DNA of 64,000 bases from Croceicoccus naphthovorans (GCF_001028705.1 NZ_CP011770.1:375501-439500); one strand, 5' to 3'; positions 44,677-56,020 are shown, counted from the stretch's first letter. Notes: generated from the letters alone by a model not told the origin. Translations and numbers: made by a program.

Positions 44677-45024
44677 ATGAGCGTGACCCTGTACGGAATT
44701 CCCAACTGCGACTCCGTGAAGAAAGCGCGCAAATGGTTGGAGGCAGAGGGCATCGACTATGCCTTCCACGACTACAAGAAACAGGACGTGCCAGAAGCAA
44801 ACCTGCGCCGGTGGGTCGAGACCAAGGGCTGGGAACTCCTGCTCAACCGGCGAGGCACGACGTTCCGCAAGCTGGACGAGTCGGACAAGGCCGACATCGA
44901 CGCGGAGAAGGCGATTGCGCTGATGCTGGCGCACCCGTCCATGATCAAGCGCCCGGTGGTGGAGCATGGCGGCGGCTTGCTGGTCGGCTTTGACGCTGCC
45001 GAATGGGCGATCGCGTTACAATAA
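44677..45024 (+). CDS. Spx/ArsC-family protein (YffB-like)
   Basis: A 115-residue thioredoxin-fold protein starting [20 protein letters not shown] with Cys11 at the ArsC position. The ArsC-type RPLVET segment is replaced by [15 protein letters not shown], as in the YffB/Spx-like group. It is therefore probably not an arsenate reductase; a glutathione-linked redox role is suggested for such proteins. It lies 99 bp beyond aroC on the opposite strand. Confidence 0.85.
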   Translation: MSVTLYGIPNCDSVKKARKWLEAEGIDYAFHDYKKQDVPEANLRRWVETKGWELLLNRRGTTFRKLDESDKADIDAEKAIALMLAHPSMIKRPVVEHGGGLLVGFDAAEWAIALQ

Positions 45025-45039
45025 ACGACAAAGCTTCTC

Positions 45040-45057
45040 TTGCGAACGATTCTCAGT
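45040..45057. promoter_or_regulatory. Candidate Fur-like site
   Basis: TTGCGAACGATTCTCAGT is an imperfect dyad resembling Fur boxes. It lies 19 bp before the siderophore-interacting protein gene. Confidence 0.35.
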
Positions 45058-45075
45058 TTCTTATCTTGCGGTAAT

Positions 45076-45867
45076 ATGAACATGATCGAAGGCACCGCCC
45101 GCCCCGCTATTTCCGAACCCAAGCATCCCGCTCCGCAGAGGTACACCGTCCTCGGCAAGCAGAGGATCACGCCGAACATGATGCGCGTGACACTAGGCGG
45201 AGATGGAATGGCGACGCTGCGGCCTGATGCGGAGGGTGGCTATTTCAAGCTGCGCTTTGCGGGCGATGGCGAAAAACCGGCGGTGCGGTCGTACACGATC
45301 CGGCACCAGCGCGCGGATTCGGTCGATGTCGATTTCGTTGTTCACGGTGAGGGCGGCCATGCCGGACCCGCCGTTGAGTGGGCGCTGTCCGTCGAAGTCG
45401 GCTTCACGATAGAGGCGGGCGGACCCGGTCCCGCCAAGCAGTTGCGGCCCGATATGGATCGTTATCTGATCGCGGGCGATATGACCGCTCTGCCCGCGAT
45501 TGGCGTGAACCTCGCCGCTCTGACCGCCAAGGCCAAGGGACTGGCTGTGATCGAAGTCCAGTCCGAAGATGACAAGCAAGACCTGATCCATCCGGCAGGC
45601 GTAGAGGTGCGCTGGCTGGTCAATCCCGAACCCGGTACGCAGCCGGACCTACTCGCCGATGCTTTGCGCGATGGCGGATGGTCTGACGGCACGACATATG
45701 GCTGGGCCGCAGCGGAGTTCGGTTCGATGCAAGGCCTGCGCGCATATCTGCGCGACGAGCGCGGGTTGGATCGCGATCACCTCTATATCTCCAGCTATTG
45801 GAAATATGGTGAGGACGATGCCGGGCATCGCGCCGCCAAGCAGGTCGACGGGGCGCTGGCCGGGTAA
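45076..45867 (+). CDS. Siderophore-interacting protein (FAD-dependent ferric reductase)
   Basis: A 263-residue SIP-family protein that reduces ferric siderophores in the cytoplasm. The FAD-binding RSYTIR is at residues 71-76, and the NAD(P)H domain begins near YLIAGDMTALPAI. The C-terminal YISSYWKYGEDDAGHR is characteristic of this family. ATGs at 45076 and 45082 are both possible. A Fur-like site lies directly upstream, but no siderophore receptor is adjacent. Confidence 0.9.
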   Translation: MNMIEGTARPAISEPKHPAPQRYTVLGKQRITPNMMRVTLGGDGMATLRPDAEGGYFKLRFAGDGEKPAVRSYTIRHQRADSVDVDFVVHGEGGHAGPAVEWALSVEVGFTIEAGGPGPAKQLRPDMDRYLIAGDMTALPAIGVNLAALTAKAKGLAVIEVQSEDDKQDLIHPAGVEVRWLVNPEPGTQPDLLADALRDGGWSDGTTYGWAAAEFGSMQGLRAYLRDERGLDRDHLYISSYWKYGEDDAGHRAAKQVDGALAG

Positions 45868-45935
45868 CTTTATCCTTTCCTCTGATGCACTTGCTGCCTA
45901 GGGTTTGGGCAAGGATCATGTAGGGGAGCTTACTC

Positions 45936-46622
45936 ATGAAATTTTTTGCCGCTGCCGTTTCGGCGCTCACACTCGCCGTTTTTGCTCCGCCCGCGCTGGC
46001 GCAGGACGCAGGCGATGCCGCGCGGTTGGAAGCGGCGGAAGCCACGGTCGACTACGTGTTCCCAAAAGGCACGTACGAACGCATGATGCGCGGCACGATG
46101 GAGCAGATGACCGGGCAGATGATGGACGCCATGGTCGACATGCCGATGCGCGACATTGTCGGTCAGATGGGCGTTCCGAAGGAGGATCTGGACAAGCTGG
46201 GCAAGGGTACCTTGCGAGAGATGATGGCGATCCTCGACCCCGCTTTCATGGAACGGATGCAACTGACCAACGGGGTCATCATGAACGGCATGGTCGACGT
46301 GATGACCACGATGGAACCCGCGATGCGCGAGGGGCTGGCAGAGGCCTATGCCGATCGCTTTAGCGCCGCGGAATTGAACGAGTTGACCGCGTTCTTCGCC
46401 ACGCCCACAGGCGGCAAGTATGCCGCGAATTCAATGATGATCTTCATGGACCCGAAGATGATGGCGAAGATGCAGGAGTCGATGCCCAGGATCATGGAGG
46501 CCATGCCCGCCCTGATCGGCAAGGCGCAGGAAGCGACCGCACACCTGCCCAAACCGCGCAAGCCAGAGGACCTGTCCGAAGCCGAGCGCAAGCAGTTGAT
46601 GGACCTGGCCGGCGCAGACTGA
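45936..46622 (+). CDS. DUF2059 exported protein
   Basis: A 228-residue secreted protein with a cleavable signal peptide (ending PPALAQ near residue 23). It is methionine-rich, with DUF2059 stretches such as LAEAYADRFSAAELNELTAF and FATPTGGKYAANS. DUF2059 proteins are periplasmic helical proteins of unknown role. It stands alone. Confidence 0.88.
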   Translation: MKFFAAAVSALTLAVFAPPALAQDAGDAARLEAAEATVDYVFPKGTYERMMRGTMEQMTGQMMDAMVDMPMRDIVGQMGVPKEDLDKLGKGTLREMMAILDPAFMERMQLTNGVIMNGMVDVMTTMEPAMREGLAEAYADRFSAAELNELTAFFATPTGGKYAANSMMIFMDPKMMAKMQESMPRIMEAMPALIGKAQEATAHLPKPRKPEDLSEAERKQLMDLAGAD

Positions 46623-46634
46623 GCCCGCAGACCC

Positions 46635-47264
46635 CTAGCGCAGGTCGAACTTCCAGTTCTGTACCATGTGCCGAGGGTGCAATTTCGCGTTCAGGCAGGT
46701 GAGGTGGCAGTAGATGCCCTGTTCGCCGAACAGTCCATTGCGGTCGGTGTAATCGCGAAAGCCGAGGTAGAACATGTTGTCCTCGGTCATGCCCTCGTCG
46801 CAAAAGACGCAGGGCATGATCGGGCCAGCCTGTTGCTCAACCTCTTCCTTCGTGGGCCGGTCCCAGCTCATGTCCGGGTTCAGCCGGTCGACCAGCGCGG
46901 TGATCGCCTTGCCGAACGCCTCGCTGCCTTCTTCGTCCTCTGCCCATAGGTCGAGCAGTTCGGACCTACTCATCACGCGCGATACGGCGTTGCGGGCCAT
47001 CTCGATCAGCGGGCCTGACGGTTCTGCGCCCGCCAGCAATTCCTGCAATTCTTCGGGCACATCCTCTGCCACGCGGCCCATCATCGTCGCGACCGCTTCG
47101 GCGGCGGCGATCACGCGGCTGGCGTCGTCCGCCTCCAGATCGGTCTTGCCGTCATATTCCGGCAATCCGGTAAAGACGGCCTCGACATCGCCGACGCTCT
47201 CAACCTCGTCGGCCCAGTCCAGCGCCGTGTCATTTTCAAAACTACCTGCGCCCCATGCGCCCAT
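46635..47264 (-). CDS. DUF4259 protein with C-terminal Cys/His domain
   Basis: A 209-residue protein. The first ~140 residues are DUF4259: MGAWGAGSFENDTALDWADE is diagnostic, and AEAVATMMGR follows. The C-terminal ~60 residues contain CVFCDEG and then CHLTCLNAKLHPRH, a pattern able to hold a metal ion. The extra domain makes this protein longer than plain DUF4259 members. Function is unknown. It converges on the DUF2059 gene. Confidence 0.8.
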   Translation of the reverse strand: MGAWGAGSFENDTALDWADEVESVGDVEAVFTGLPEYDGKTDLEADDASRVIAAAEAVATMMGRVAEDVPEELQELLAGAEPSGPLIEMARNAVSRVMSRSELLDLWAEDEEGSEAFGKAITALVDRLNPDMSWDRPTKEEVEQQAGPIMPCVFCDEGMTEDNMFYLGFRDYTDRNGLFGEQGIYCHLTCLNAKLHPRHMVQNWKFDLR

Positions 47265-47314
47265 GATGCCGATCCCCCAATCATTATGTCCGCGAATGGA
47301 TTAGCGTGCCATGG

Positions 47315-48073
47315 TTACCGCCGGGTTGCCGTGACGATATAGTTGAGCTTCCTATCGTCGGAGAGGTGCAGGCCCTTCACCGGCGAGAACCCGATTCCGC
47401 GCGGCGTGCCCATCACCAGCCCCGCATCGGCCAGCAGTTCGCCCAGTTCTTCCGGCGTGACGAAATCGTCCCAGTCGTGCGTGCCGCGCGGCACCTGGCC
47501 AAGCCGTTCCGCTGCCTCGACCAGCAGCAGCTTCGACGCACCCGTCCGGTTCGGCGTGGACAGCACCATCAGGCCCCCGTGGGCCAACCGATCCGCCAAA
47601 GCCGCGACAAAAGCAGGCTTGTCGGCCACGTGCTCGATCACTTCCATCGCGGTGACGAGGTCGAACGGCGCGGCATCCAGCCCCGCCAGTTCCCCGGCGT
47701 GATAGGTCACGTCCAATCCCATCCCCGCCGCGTGCGCCCGCGCCACCTCGATAGACTCGTTTGCGGCATCGACGCCGGTCACCTCCGCGCCCAGCCTTGC
47801 CAAAGGTTCGCACAACAGCCCGGCACCGCACCCGACATCGAGCACGCGCTTGCCCGTCAACGGCGTCAGCCCCGCAACATCGCTGCCCCAGTGGGTATCC
47901 AGCGCATCGCGGATAAAAGTCAGCCGCACGGGGTTCAGCCGGTGGAGCATGGCCGACGACCCCTTGGGGTTCCACCAGTCCGCCGCGTGGGCCGCAAAGT
48001 GGGCGGCCTCTTCAGGCCGGATCGTCGCGCCGGTTCCGGTTGCACGTGTTACAGTTGCGTTGCTCATGCCCAT
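47315..48073 (-). CDS. ubiG: Ubiquinone biosynthesis O-methyltransferase
   Basis: A 252-residue SAM-dependent O-methyltransferase. The SAM motif is VLDVGCGAGLLCEPLARLGA near residue 75; HAADWWNPKGSSAMLHRLNP and TAMEVIEHVADKPAF are typical UbiG stretches. It acts at two methylation steps of ubiquinone. Start choice between 48073 and the ATG two codons later is not decided. It diverges from lysC with a 57-bp gap. Confidence 0.95.
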   Translation of the reverse strand: MGMSNATVTRATGTGATIRPEEAAHFAAHAADWWNPKGSSAMLHRLNPVRLTFIRDALDTHWGSDVAGLTPLTGKRVLDVGCGAGLLCEPLARLGAEVTGVDAANESIEVARAHAAGMGLDVTYHAGELAGLDAAPFDLVTAMEVIEHVADKPAFVAALADRLAHGGLMVLSTPNRTGASKLLLVEAAERLGQVPRGTHDWDDFVTPEELGELLADAGLVMGTPRGIGFSPVKGLHLSDDRKLNYIVTATRR

Positions 48074-48130
48074 TCCCTAACAGCGCGCCCACATCGATTC
48101 CAGTTGAACCGGAACAAAGGGGTAGCGGCC

Positions 48131-49399
48131 TTGGCCCGCATCGTGATGAAATTTGGTGGCACCTCGATGGCGGGGACGGAGCGGATACGCCGCGTCGCCA
48201 ACATCGTGCGCCGCCAGCAGGCCGCTGGCCATGAAGTCGCCGTCGTCGTTTCGGCGATGGCGGGTGAGACCGATCGGCTGGTGGGTTTCTGCCGTGAGGC
48301 GAACCCGCTTTACGACCCGGCCGAATACGACGTCGTCGTTGCCGCTGGCGAACAGGTGACATCGGGTCTGCTCGCGCTGACGCTGCAGGCGCTTGGCTGC
48401 AAGGCGCGGTCGTGGCTGGGCTGGCAGTTGCCGATCCACACCGACAACGCCCATGCCAAGGCGCGCATCGGCCATATCGAGGCGGATACCGTTATCGCCA
48501 GCATGCAGGCAGGTGAAATCGCGGTGATTCCCGGTTTCCAGGGCATCGGCGACGATGGCCGCGTGGCGACGCTGGGCCGCGGCGGGTCCGACACCAGCGC
48601 CGTGGCGGTGGCCGCCGCGGTAAAGGCCGACCGCTGCGACATCTATACCGACGTCGACGGCGTCTACACGACCGACCCGCGCATCGTTGCCAAGGCGCGC
48701 AAGCTGAAGGCCGTGACTTACGAAGAAATGCTGGAACTGGCCTCGGTCGGTTCCAAGGTTTTGCAGACCCGATCCGTTTCGCTGGCCATGAAGGAAGGCG
48801 TGCGGGTGCAGGTTCTGTCCAGCTTTATCGACGATGATGCGCCCCCCGCCGACAGCCTGCCCGGCACGATGATCGTGGGTGAGGACGAATTGGAAGGATC
48901 CGAAATGGAAAGCCAGCTGATCACCGGCATCGCCGCCGACAAGAACGAGGCGAAGGTCATCCTGACCCGCGTGCCCGATAAGCCCGGTGCGGTCGCGCAC
49001 ATTTTTGGCCCGCTTGCCGCCGCCAGCATCAACGTCGACATGATCATCCAGAATGTCGGACGCGAAAAGGGTGAGACCGACGTGACCTTCACGGTGCCTG
49101 GCGCGGACCTCGTCCGCACGCAGGCCCTGCTGGAAGAGCACAAGGAAACGATCGGCTTCAACCGCGTGATCACCGACAGCAAGGTCGCGAAGATCAGCGT
49201 CGTCGGCGTCGGCATGCGCAGCCATGCAGGTGTTGCCAGCACGATGTTCAGCGCGCTGGCCGACCGGGGGATCAACATTCAGGCGATCACCACCAGCGAG
49301 ATCAAGGTTTCTGTCCTGATCGACGAGGATGAGACCGAACTGGCCGTGCGCGTGTTGCACACCGCCTACGACCTCGACGCGAAAGACGAAGCGGCCTGA
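48131..49399 (+). CDS. lysC: Aspartate kinase
   Basis: A 422-residue kinase opening the lysine/threonine/methionine pathway. The kinase core has VMKFGGTSMAG, TLGRGGSDTSAVAVA and YTDVDGVYTTDPR; two ACT-type regulatory domains follow from about residue 265, with VPDKPGAVAHIFGPLA and VGVGMRSHAGVASTMFSAL. The TTG at 48131 is chosen because it yields the usual ARIVMKFGGTS start and follows AAAGGGG; ATG at 48146 is the alternative. Confidence 0.96.
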   Translation: MARIVMKFGGTSMAGTERIRRVANIVRRQQAAGHEVAVVVSAMAGETDRLVGFCREANPLYDPAEYDVVVAAGEQVTSGLLALTLQALGCKARSWLGWQLPIHTDNAHAKARIGHIEADTVIASMQAGEIAVIPGFQGIGDDGRVATLGRGGSDTSAVAVAAAVKADRCDIYTDVDGVYTTDPRIVAKARKLKAVTYEEMLELASVGSKVLQTRSVSLAMKEGVRVQVLSSFIDDDAPPADSLPGTMIVGEDELEGSEMESQLITGIAADKNEAKVILTRVPDKPGAVAHIFGPLAAASINVDMIIQNVGREKGETDVTFTVPGADLVRTQALLEEHKETIGFNRVITDSKVAKISVVGVGMRSHAGVASTMFSALADRGINIQAITTSEIKVSVLIDEDETELAVRVLHTAYDLDAKDEAA

Positions 49400-49577
49400 T
49401 TCGCGCCGCTTCCAGCCGCCCGGCGCGCTGGAAGTTGACAAAGTTGACACACAGCTTTGATAAATCCGCTCGATCACTTCGGGCAGATTGATCGACTGCG
49501 CCGATTTCAAGGTAAGGTGCGGGAAGGTGGCCATCCGGCCACTTTGCCCGCGCACACCGATGTAGGACAGCGAAGGG

Positions 49578-49757
49578 TCAGCGTCTGCTGTGCCGCGATA
49601 GCAGGACGATCGCGCAGACCAGCGCCATCAGCGCGACCCCGATTCCGAAGTGGCCGAGGTCGAGAAAGCCGCTGCTATTTACCACCATCAGTGCCGAACA
49701 CAGGACAAGGCCGGTTAGCAGGCCCTTTTCGGTATCCGGTTCGCTCTTATCCGCCAT
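49578..49757 (-). CDS. Small membrane protein, unknown function
   Basis: A 59-residue protein with two hydrophobic segments (GLVLCSALMVVNSSGFLDLG and GIGVALMALVCAIVLLS) and a basic C-terminus (RHSRR). The ATG at 49757 is followed by a hydrophilic start (ADKSEPDTEKG). It lies downstream of the TonB receptor gene on the same strand, 53 bp apart, and may share its transcript. No family is recognised. Confidence 0.6.
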   Translation of the reverse strand: MADKSEPDTEKGLLTGLVLCSALMVVNSSGFLDLGHFGIGVALMALVCAIVLLSRHSRR

Positions 49758-49810
49758 TTGGCATTCCCCCTTCGCGCCCAGGATGCGCGAAAGGAAACGT
49801 CGGTTCAAGT

Positions 49811-51964
49811 TTACAGGCTGAGCCGCGCACTCAGCTTGAAATTGCGACCGGCCAGCGGCACGAAATCCTTGGTTACGCTGGCATGGCGGCGGCCTTCGGC
49901 GTCAAACAAATTCTCGACCGCAGCGATCACGGTCAGGTTCTCGTTCCCGCGCATCGGTTTCCAAGTCAGCGCGGCGTCGACCATGGTGAAGCCATCGGTC
50001 TCGCTCTCGAAAGCGGCGGTGCGGTTCTGTGCCGCGTTCCAGTCGAGCGAGATGCGGCCTTCAATCCGATCCGACGCGGCGATCAACGCGCCGCCCAGCG
50101 ACAGCGGCGGGATTTGCGGTACCGGTGATCCATCGCCCAGCGTCGCGCGGGTATAGCTGCCCTGCAACTTGGTCGACAGATCGAACCCGCCCGCATTGCC
50201 CAGCGGCAATGTCGCTTCTGCCTCGAACCCCTTGTACGTCGCGTCCTGCTGTTGCTGGCGATAGATCGGCAAGCCGTCTTCCTCGCCGCCGGTCGGGCTT
50301 AGGTAGATGAAATCGTCGAACCAGCTGGCATATCCGGTCAGCGACAGGTCGACCGGCCCGACCCGCCCGCGCAGATAGACTTCGCCGCCCAGGGCGGTTT
50401 CCAGTTTCAGGTCGGGGTCGCCGATCTCGAACTGCTGGGTCGCGGCGTGAGGGCCGTTGGCGAACAGTTCTTCCGATGTCGGGATGCGCGCGGTGCGGCT
50501 GACGTTCACGCCATAACGCAAGCCGCTGTCGCTTTCGCGATAGAGGCCGAGCGCGCCCGACCACGCATCGAATGTACGGTGGAGCGAAACGCCGGGCGCG
50601 TCCGCCTTGCCATGTTCGAACCGGCCCGCGAATTCTAGGTTCGCGAAGCTCAGACCGACTTCCTGCAAGGCGAAGAGGCCGTACTGCTCGGTGTGGTTGG
50701 CGGGGACGAAAGCCTCGTTGCCGATCGCCTCCAGATCGCGGCGAAAGAACTGTCCGCCCAGCGTGCCGGACCACGTGCCGCGTTCGCGCTGCACCAGTTC
50801 GACGCGCCCTTCCACACCGTCGACAAGGAAGCGCGTGCCGACCTCATCCCCCTCCAGTTCGACATGTTCGTAATCGCTGACGCCCCAGCGGGTGTTGATC
50901 TCTGCAAAGGGGCCGCCGTCGAATCGCAGCCCCGCGCGCAGGTCGGCGCGTTTCTGCTGAAGGTCGATGGAGACGGGGCCTTCTTCCTCTGCGGCTTCCT
51001 CGCCTTCACCTTCTTCGCCGTGCGCGTGTTCCACGCCGGGGCCGGTGGGCACGCCGTAAAGCGTGTCATACAGCGAAACCGAAACGCCAAAGTTCGCGCG
51101 GTCGCCAATCCACGCCGCGCCCAGACCGGCGGATTTGGTGCGCGTGCTGCTGTTCGGCAGGACGTCGCGGGCATTGGCCATTTCGCGCAGTTCGGCGGCG
51201 TGTACCGGGTCTTCGGCCTCATCCTCTGCCGCTTCGGCCAGAACTTCGGCGCGCAAATCGTCGGACAGCAGGCGACCGGCAACGTGCAGGTCGTCAGTCT
51301 CGCGCCACGATCCGTCAGCGTGGATCACGAAATTCCCACCCAGCGGCAGATCGACCGACGCGCCGGCCTCTCGCGCATTGGCTGCGCTGTCTATTGAGGC
51401 GAGGGCGTCGAGGTGTAGCGGCTCTTCCGGCACTTTCAGGGGGATGCGCTTGTCGATGACGTTGACCGCGCCGCCGATGGCGCTGCTGCCGTAAAGAAGC
51501 GTGGCGGGGCCGCGCAGCACCTCGATACGTTGGGCTGTCAGTGGGTCGAGGCTGACGGCATGGTCGGCGCTGGTGTTCGATGCGTCTATGGCGCCGATGC
51601 CGTCGATCAACACGCGGACGCGGTCGCCCGAAAACCCGCGCAGGATCGGTCGCGACGCGCCGGGGGCAAAGCCCGATGCGGTCACGCCGGGCAGGCCTTC
51701 CAGCACTTCGCCGATCTGCCCGTCCAGGCTGCGCTGCAAGTCGGTGCCGCCGACGACCGTGGTTCCCGCAAGGAAATCGATCCGTCCGATGCCTTGCGCG
51801 GTCACGACGATGGTGTCGTGGTAATCGTCATCGGCATTGCCCGCCGCCTCTTTGGACGGTGACGCGGCATCCTGCGCATGGGCCGCAGTCGCGGTGCAGA
51901 GGGCCAGGGTAGAGACGGTGAGCGCGGAAACGGCCAGTGCCGAGCGTCTTGCATGATATAACAT
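49811..51964 (-). CDS. TonB-dependent receptor, ZnuD-like
   Basis: A 717-residue outer-membrane receptor. A signal peptide ends near residue 30, the plug domain contains VVGGTDLQRSLDGQIGEVLE and GPATLLYGSSAIGGAVNV, and the C-terminal beta-strand ends in FKLSARLSL. An extracellular loop is strongly acidic and histidine-bearing (EHAHGEEGEGEEAAEEEGP), and another is rich in Glu/Asp (AEAAEDEAEDPVHAAELRE); such loops fit zinc or other metal uptake, as in ZnuD. The substrate is inferred. A possible Zur-type palindrome overlaps the start codon. Confidence 0.88.
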   Translation of the reverse strand: MLYHARRSALAVSALTVSTLALCTATAAHAQDAASPSKEAAGNADDDYHDTIVVTAQGIGRIDFLAGTTVVGGTDLQRSLDGQIGEVLEGLPGVTASGFAPGASRPILRGFSGDRVRVLIDGIGAIDASNTSADHAVSLDPLTAQRIEVLRGPATLLYGSSAIGGAVNVIDKRIPLKVPEEPLHLDALASIDSAANAREAGASVDLPLGGNFVIHADGSWRETDDLHVAGRLLSDDLRAEVLAEAAEDEAEDPVHAAELREMANARDVLPNSSTRTKSAGLGAAWIGDRANFGVSVSLYDTLYGVPTGPGVEHAHGEEGEGEEAAEEEGPVSIDLQQKRADLRAGLRFDGGPFAEINTRWGVSDYEHVELEGDEVGTRFLVDGVEGRVELVQRERGTWSGTLGGQFFRRDLEAIGNEAFVPANHTEQYGLFALQEVGLSFANLEFAGRFEHGKADAPGVSLHRTFDAWSGALGLYRESDSGLRYGVNVSRTARIPTSEELFANGPHAATQQFEIGDPDLKLETALGGEVYLRGRVGPVDLSLTGYASWFDDFIYLSPTGGEEDGLPIYRQQQQDATYKGFEAEATLPLGNAGGFDLSTKLQGSYTRATLGDGSPVPQIPPLSLGGALIAASDRIEGRISLDWNAAQNRTAAFESETDGFTMVDAALTWKPMRGNENLTVIAAVENLFDAEGRRHASVTKDFVPLAGRNFKLSARLSL

Positions 51965-51967
51965 ATC
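51955..51967. promoter_or_regulatory. Candidate Zur-like palindrome over the receptor start
   Basis: GATAT-AAC-ATATC overlaps the ATG of the TonB receptor. Read on the - strand it contains TGTTATAT, the left half of known Zur sites; the right half is poor. Confidence 0.3.
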
Positions 51968-52129
51968 TCGCCAAGTAAACGCCTGCGATCCAGCGTCAAG
52001 AGGTTTGTGCGAACGCTATCGCCAAACAACCGGCGATTGCCGCACGTCGCTCACTTATTGAGCGCGCGGCCAAATACCGGGTCCGCGGCCATGCCCGGTG
52101 CCATCAGCCGTCAGTAAAATTTTGCCCTG

Positions 52130-52300
52130 TCAGGCGCTTACCGGCCCCATCAATTGCAGCACCAGCCCGCACAGGCCGATTCCGAACAACGTGGTTCCGC
52201 CGACTTGCGTCGCCATGCGCCGCGTCCGGTCTTTCGGCACCGGCAGGTACCAAAGCAGAAACGCACCAGCGGCAATCGTCAGGATGAACAATGTCAGCAT
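52130..52300 (-). CDS. Small membrane protein, unknown function
   Basis: A 56-residue protein with two hydrophobic segments (LTLFILTIAAGAFLLWYLPV and GGTTLFGIGLCGLVLQLMG) separated by a basic loop (PKDRTRRMA). A perfect GAGGAGG ribosome site precedes the ATG at 52300, which supports translation. No family is recognised. It stands alone between the receptor and katG. Confidence 0.7.
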   Translation of the reverse strand: MLTLFILTIAAGAFLLWYLPVPKDRTRRMATQVGGTTLFGIGLCGLVLQLMGPVSA

Positions 52301-52414
52301 CGCCCTCCTCCTTTCGTTTGAAGGGCGAATCATGCGGTCATCATGGTTGGGATTCGATTGCGAAACGTGGTGAATCGCACACTTACCGCGTTACACATGC
52401 GTTTTCAGGGGCTT

Positions 52415-52463
52415 ATGAAAAGAGAACCTCCCCGGACCATGCTTAACGCAAGGTCCGGGGAGG
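52415..52463 (-). terminator. Rho-independent terminator of katG
   Basis: A 12-bp perfect stem (CCTCCCCGGACC / GGTCCGGGGAGG) with a 13-nt loop is followed on the - strand by TTCTCTTTTC. It lies about 100 bp beyond the katG stop. Confidence 0.8.
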
Positions 52464-52566
52464 CGGCCTCTTCTCCGTCTTGGGGTGGCCGAACCCCGTC
52501 ATGTTGGGGGATCGGGGGCCCGGCCTTGAGGAGATGGCCATCGGGTTCGGTCGACGGCCGATCCGG

Positions 52567-54825
<2,259 letters not shown>

Positions 54826-54842
54826 CTACGCCTCTGCCTTGA

Positions 54843-54860
54843 ATAGTTGAAACGATCTAT
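54843..54860. promoter_or_regulatory. Candidate OxyR-like site upstream of katG
   Basis: ATAG-N10-CTAT forms an imperfect dyad 75-92 bp upstream of katG. Spacing differs from the textbook ATAG-N7-CTAT half-site, so the assignment is weak. Confidence 0.3.
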
Positions 54861-55009
54861 CCCGCACACTGACAGTGGCTTTTTCGATCAATGCTACATT
54901 TGTGCTGCAAACGATGCTGCGCAAAAACGCTGTCAACGGGGCGACTCCATCCACCGAACGGACCCGTCGCACTTGCCGCCCGCTTCGCCGCGCACTAATC
55001 GGCAAAGCC

Positions 55010-56020
55010 ATGACCACCTATTCCAAGACAAGCGCCCTGATGCGGCGCGGCGCCGAATTCCTTGGCAGCGACCACGCGATCCTTTGCGGGGCGATGAGCT
55101 GGGTATCGGAACGCAACCTCGTTTCCGCGATCAGCAACGCGGGCGGATTTGGCGTGATCGCCTGCGGAGCGATGACGCCGGACCTGCTCGACAACGAAAT
55201 TGCCGAGACGAAGAAGCGCACCGACAGGCCGTTCGGCGTAAACCTGATCACCATGCACCCGCAGATCATGGACCTGATCGACGTCTGCACGAAACATGGC
55301 GTGGGCCACGTGGTGCTGGCGGGCGGACTGCCGCCGAAGGGCAGCGTTGACCGGATCAAGGAAAGCGGAGCCAAGGTGATTTGCTTCGCGCCGACGCTGG
55401 CGCTGGCGAAGAAGCTGCTGCGTTCGGGCGCGGATGCGATGGTTATCGAAGGGATGGAGGCGGGCGGCCATATCGGACCGGTCGCGACCAGCGTGCTGGC
55501 GCAGGAATTCCTGCCTGAACTGGCCGAAGATCACCTTGTCTTCGTGGCAGGCGGCATCGGCCGGGGTGAGGCGATTGCCGGATACCTGGAAATGGGCGCG
55601 GCGGGCGTGCAGCTGGGAACGCGCTTTGCCTGTGCGACCGAATCCATCGCGCACCCCGATTTCAAGAAGGCGTTCTTTCGCGCCGGGGCCCGCGATGCGG
55701 TGGCCAGCGTGCAGGTCGATCCGCGCCTGCCGGTCATCCCCGTGCGCGCGTTGAAGAACAAGGGCACCGAACTGTTCACCGCGAAGCAGCGCGAAGTCGC
55801 CAACCTGCTGGACGGCGAAGGCATCGACATGGGCGAGGCGCAATTGCAGATCGAGCATTACTGGGCCGGTGCCCTGCGCCGCGCGGTGATCGACGGCGAT
55901 GTCGAGAACGGATCGCTGATGGCCGGGCAGTCGGTCGGCATGGTGAAAAAGGAAGAGCCGGTTGCCGACATCATCGCCGAACTGCTGGCCGAGAGTGAGA
56001 GCGCGCTGACTCGTCGCTGA
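55010..56020 (+). CDS. NAD(P)H-dependent flavin oxidoreductase (nitronate monooxygenase/FabK-like)
   Basis: A 336-residue FMN-binding TIM-barrel protein. Typical stretches are ILCGAMSWVSERNLVSAISN, AGGFGVIACGAM, MVIEGMEAGGHIGPVATSV, HLVFVAGGIGRGEAIAGYLE and GAAGVQLGTRF. The family includes nitronate monooxygenases and FabK enoyl reductases; which activity applies cannot be decided from the sequence. The start at 55010 avoids a long non-conserved N-terminus. Confidence 0.85.
   Translation: MTTYSKTSALMRRGAEFLGSDHAILCGAMSWVSERNLVSAISNAGGFGVIACGAMTPDLLDNEIAETKKRTDRPFGVNLITMHPQIMDLIDVCTKHGVGHVVLAGGLPPKGSVDRIKESGAKVICFAPTLALAKKLLRSGADAMVIEGMEAGGHIGPVATSVLAQEFLPELAEDHLVFVAGGIGRGEAIAGYLEMGAAGVQLGTRFACATESIAHPDFKKAFFRAGARDAVASVQVDPRLPVIPVRALKNKGTELFTAKQREVANLLDGEGIDMGEAQLQIEHYWAGALRRAVIDGDVENGSLMAGQSVGMVKKEEPVADIIAELLAESESALTRR

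Noticed and set aside
44677..45024. A second arsenate reductase gene
   Set aside because: Cys11 is present, but the C-terminal ArsC motif (RPLVET) is replaced by RPVVEHGGG, so it fits the Spx/YffB-like group better.
49434..49465. Two closely spaced TTGACA hexamers as a promoter for a gene after lysC
   Set aside because: No good -10 hexamer follows at a normal distance and no + strand gene lies downstream; the next genes are on the - strand.
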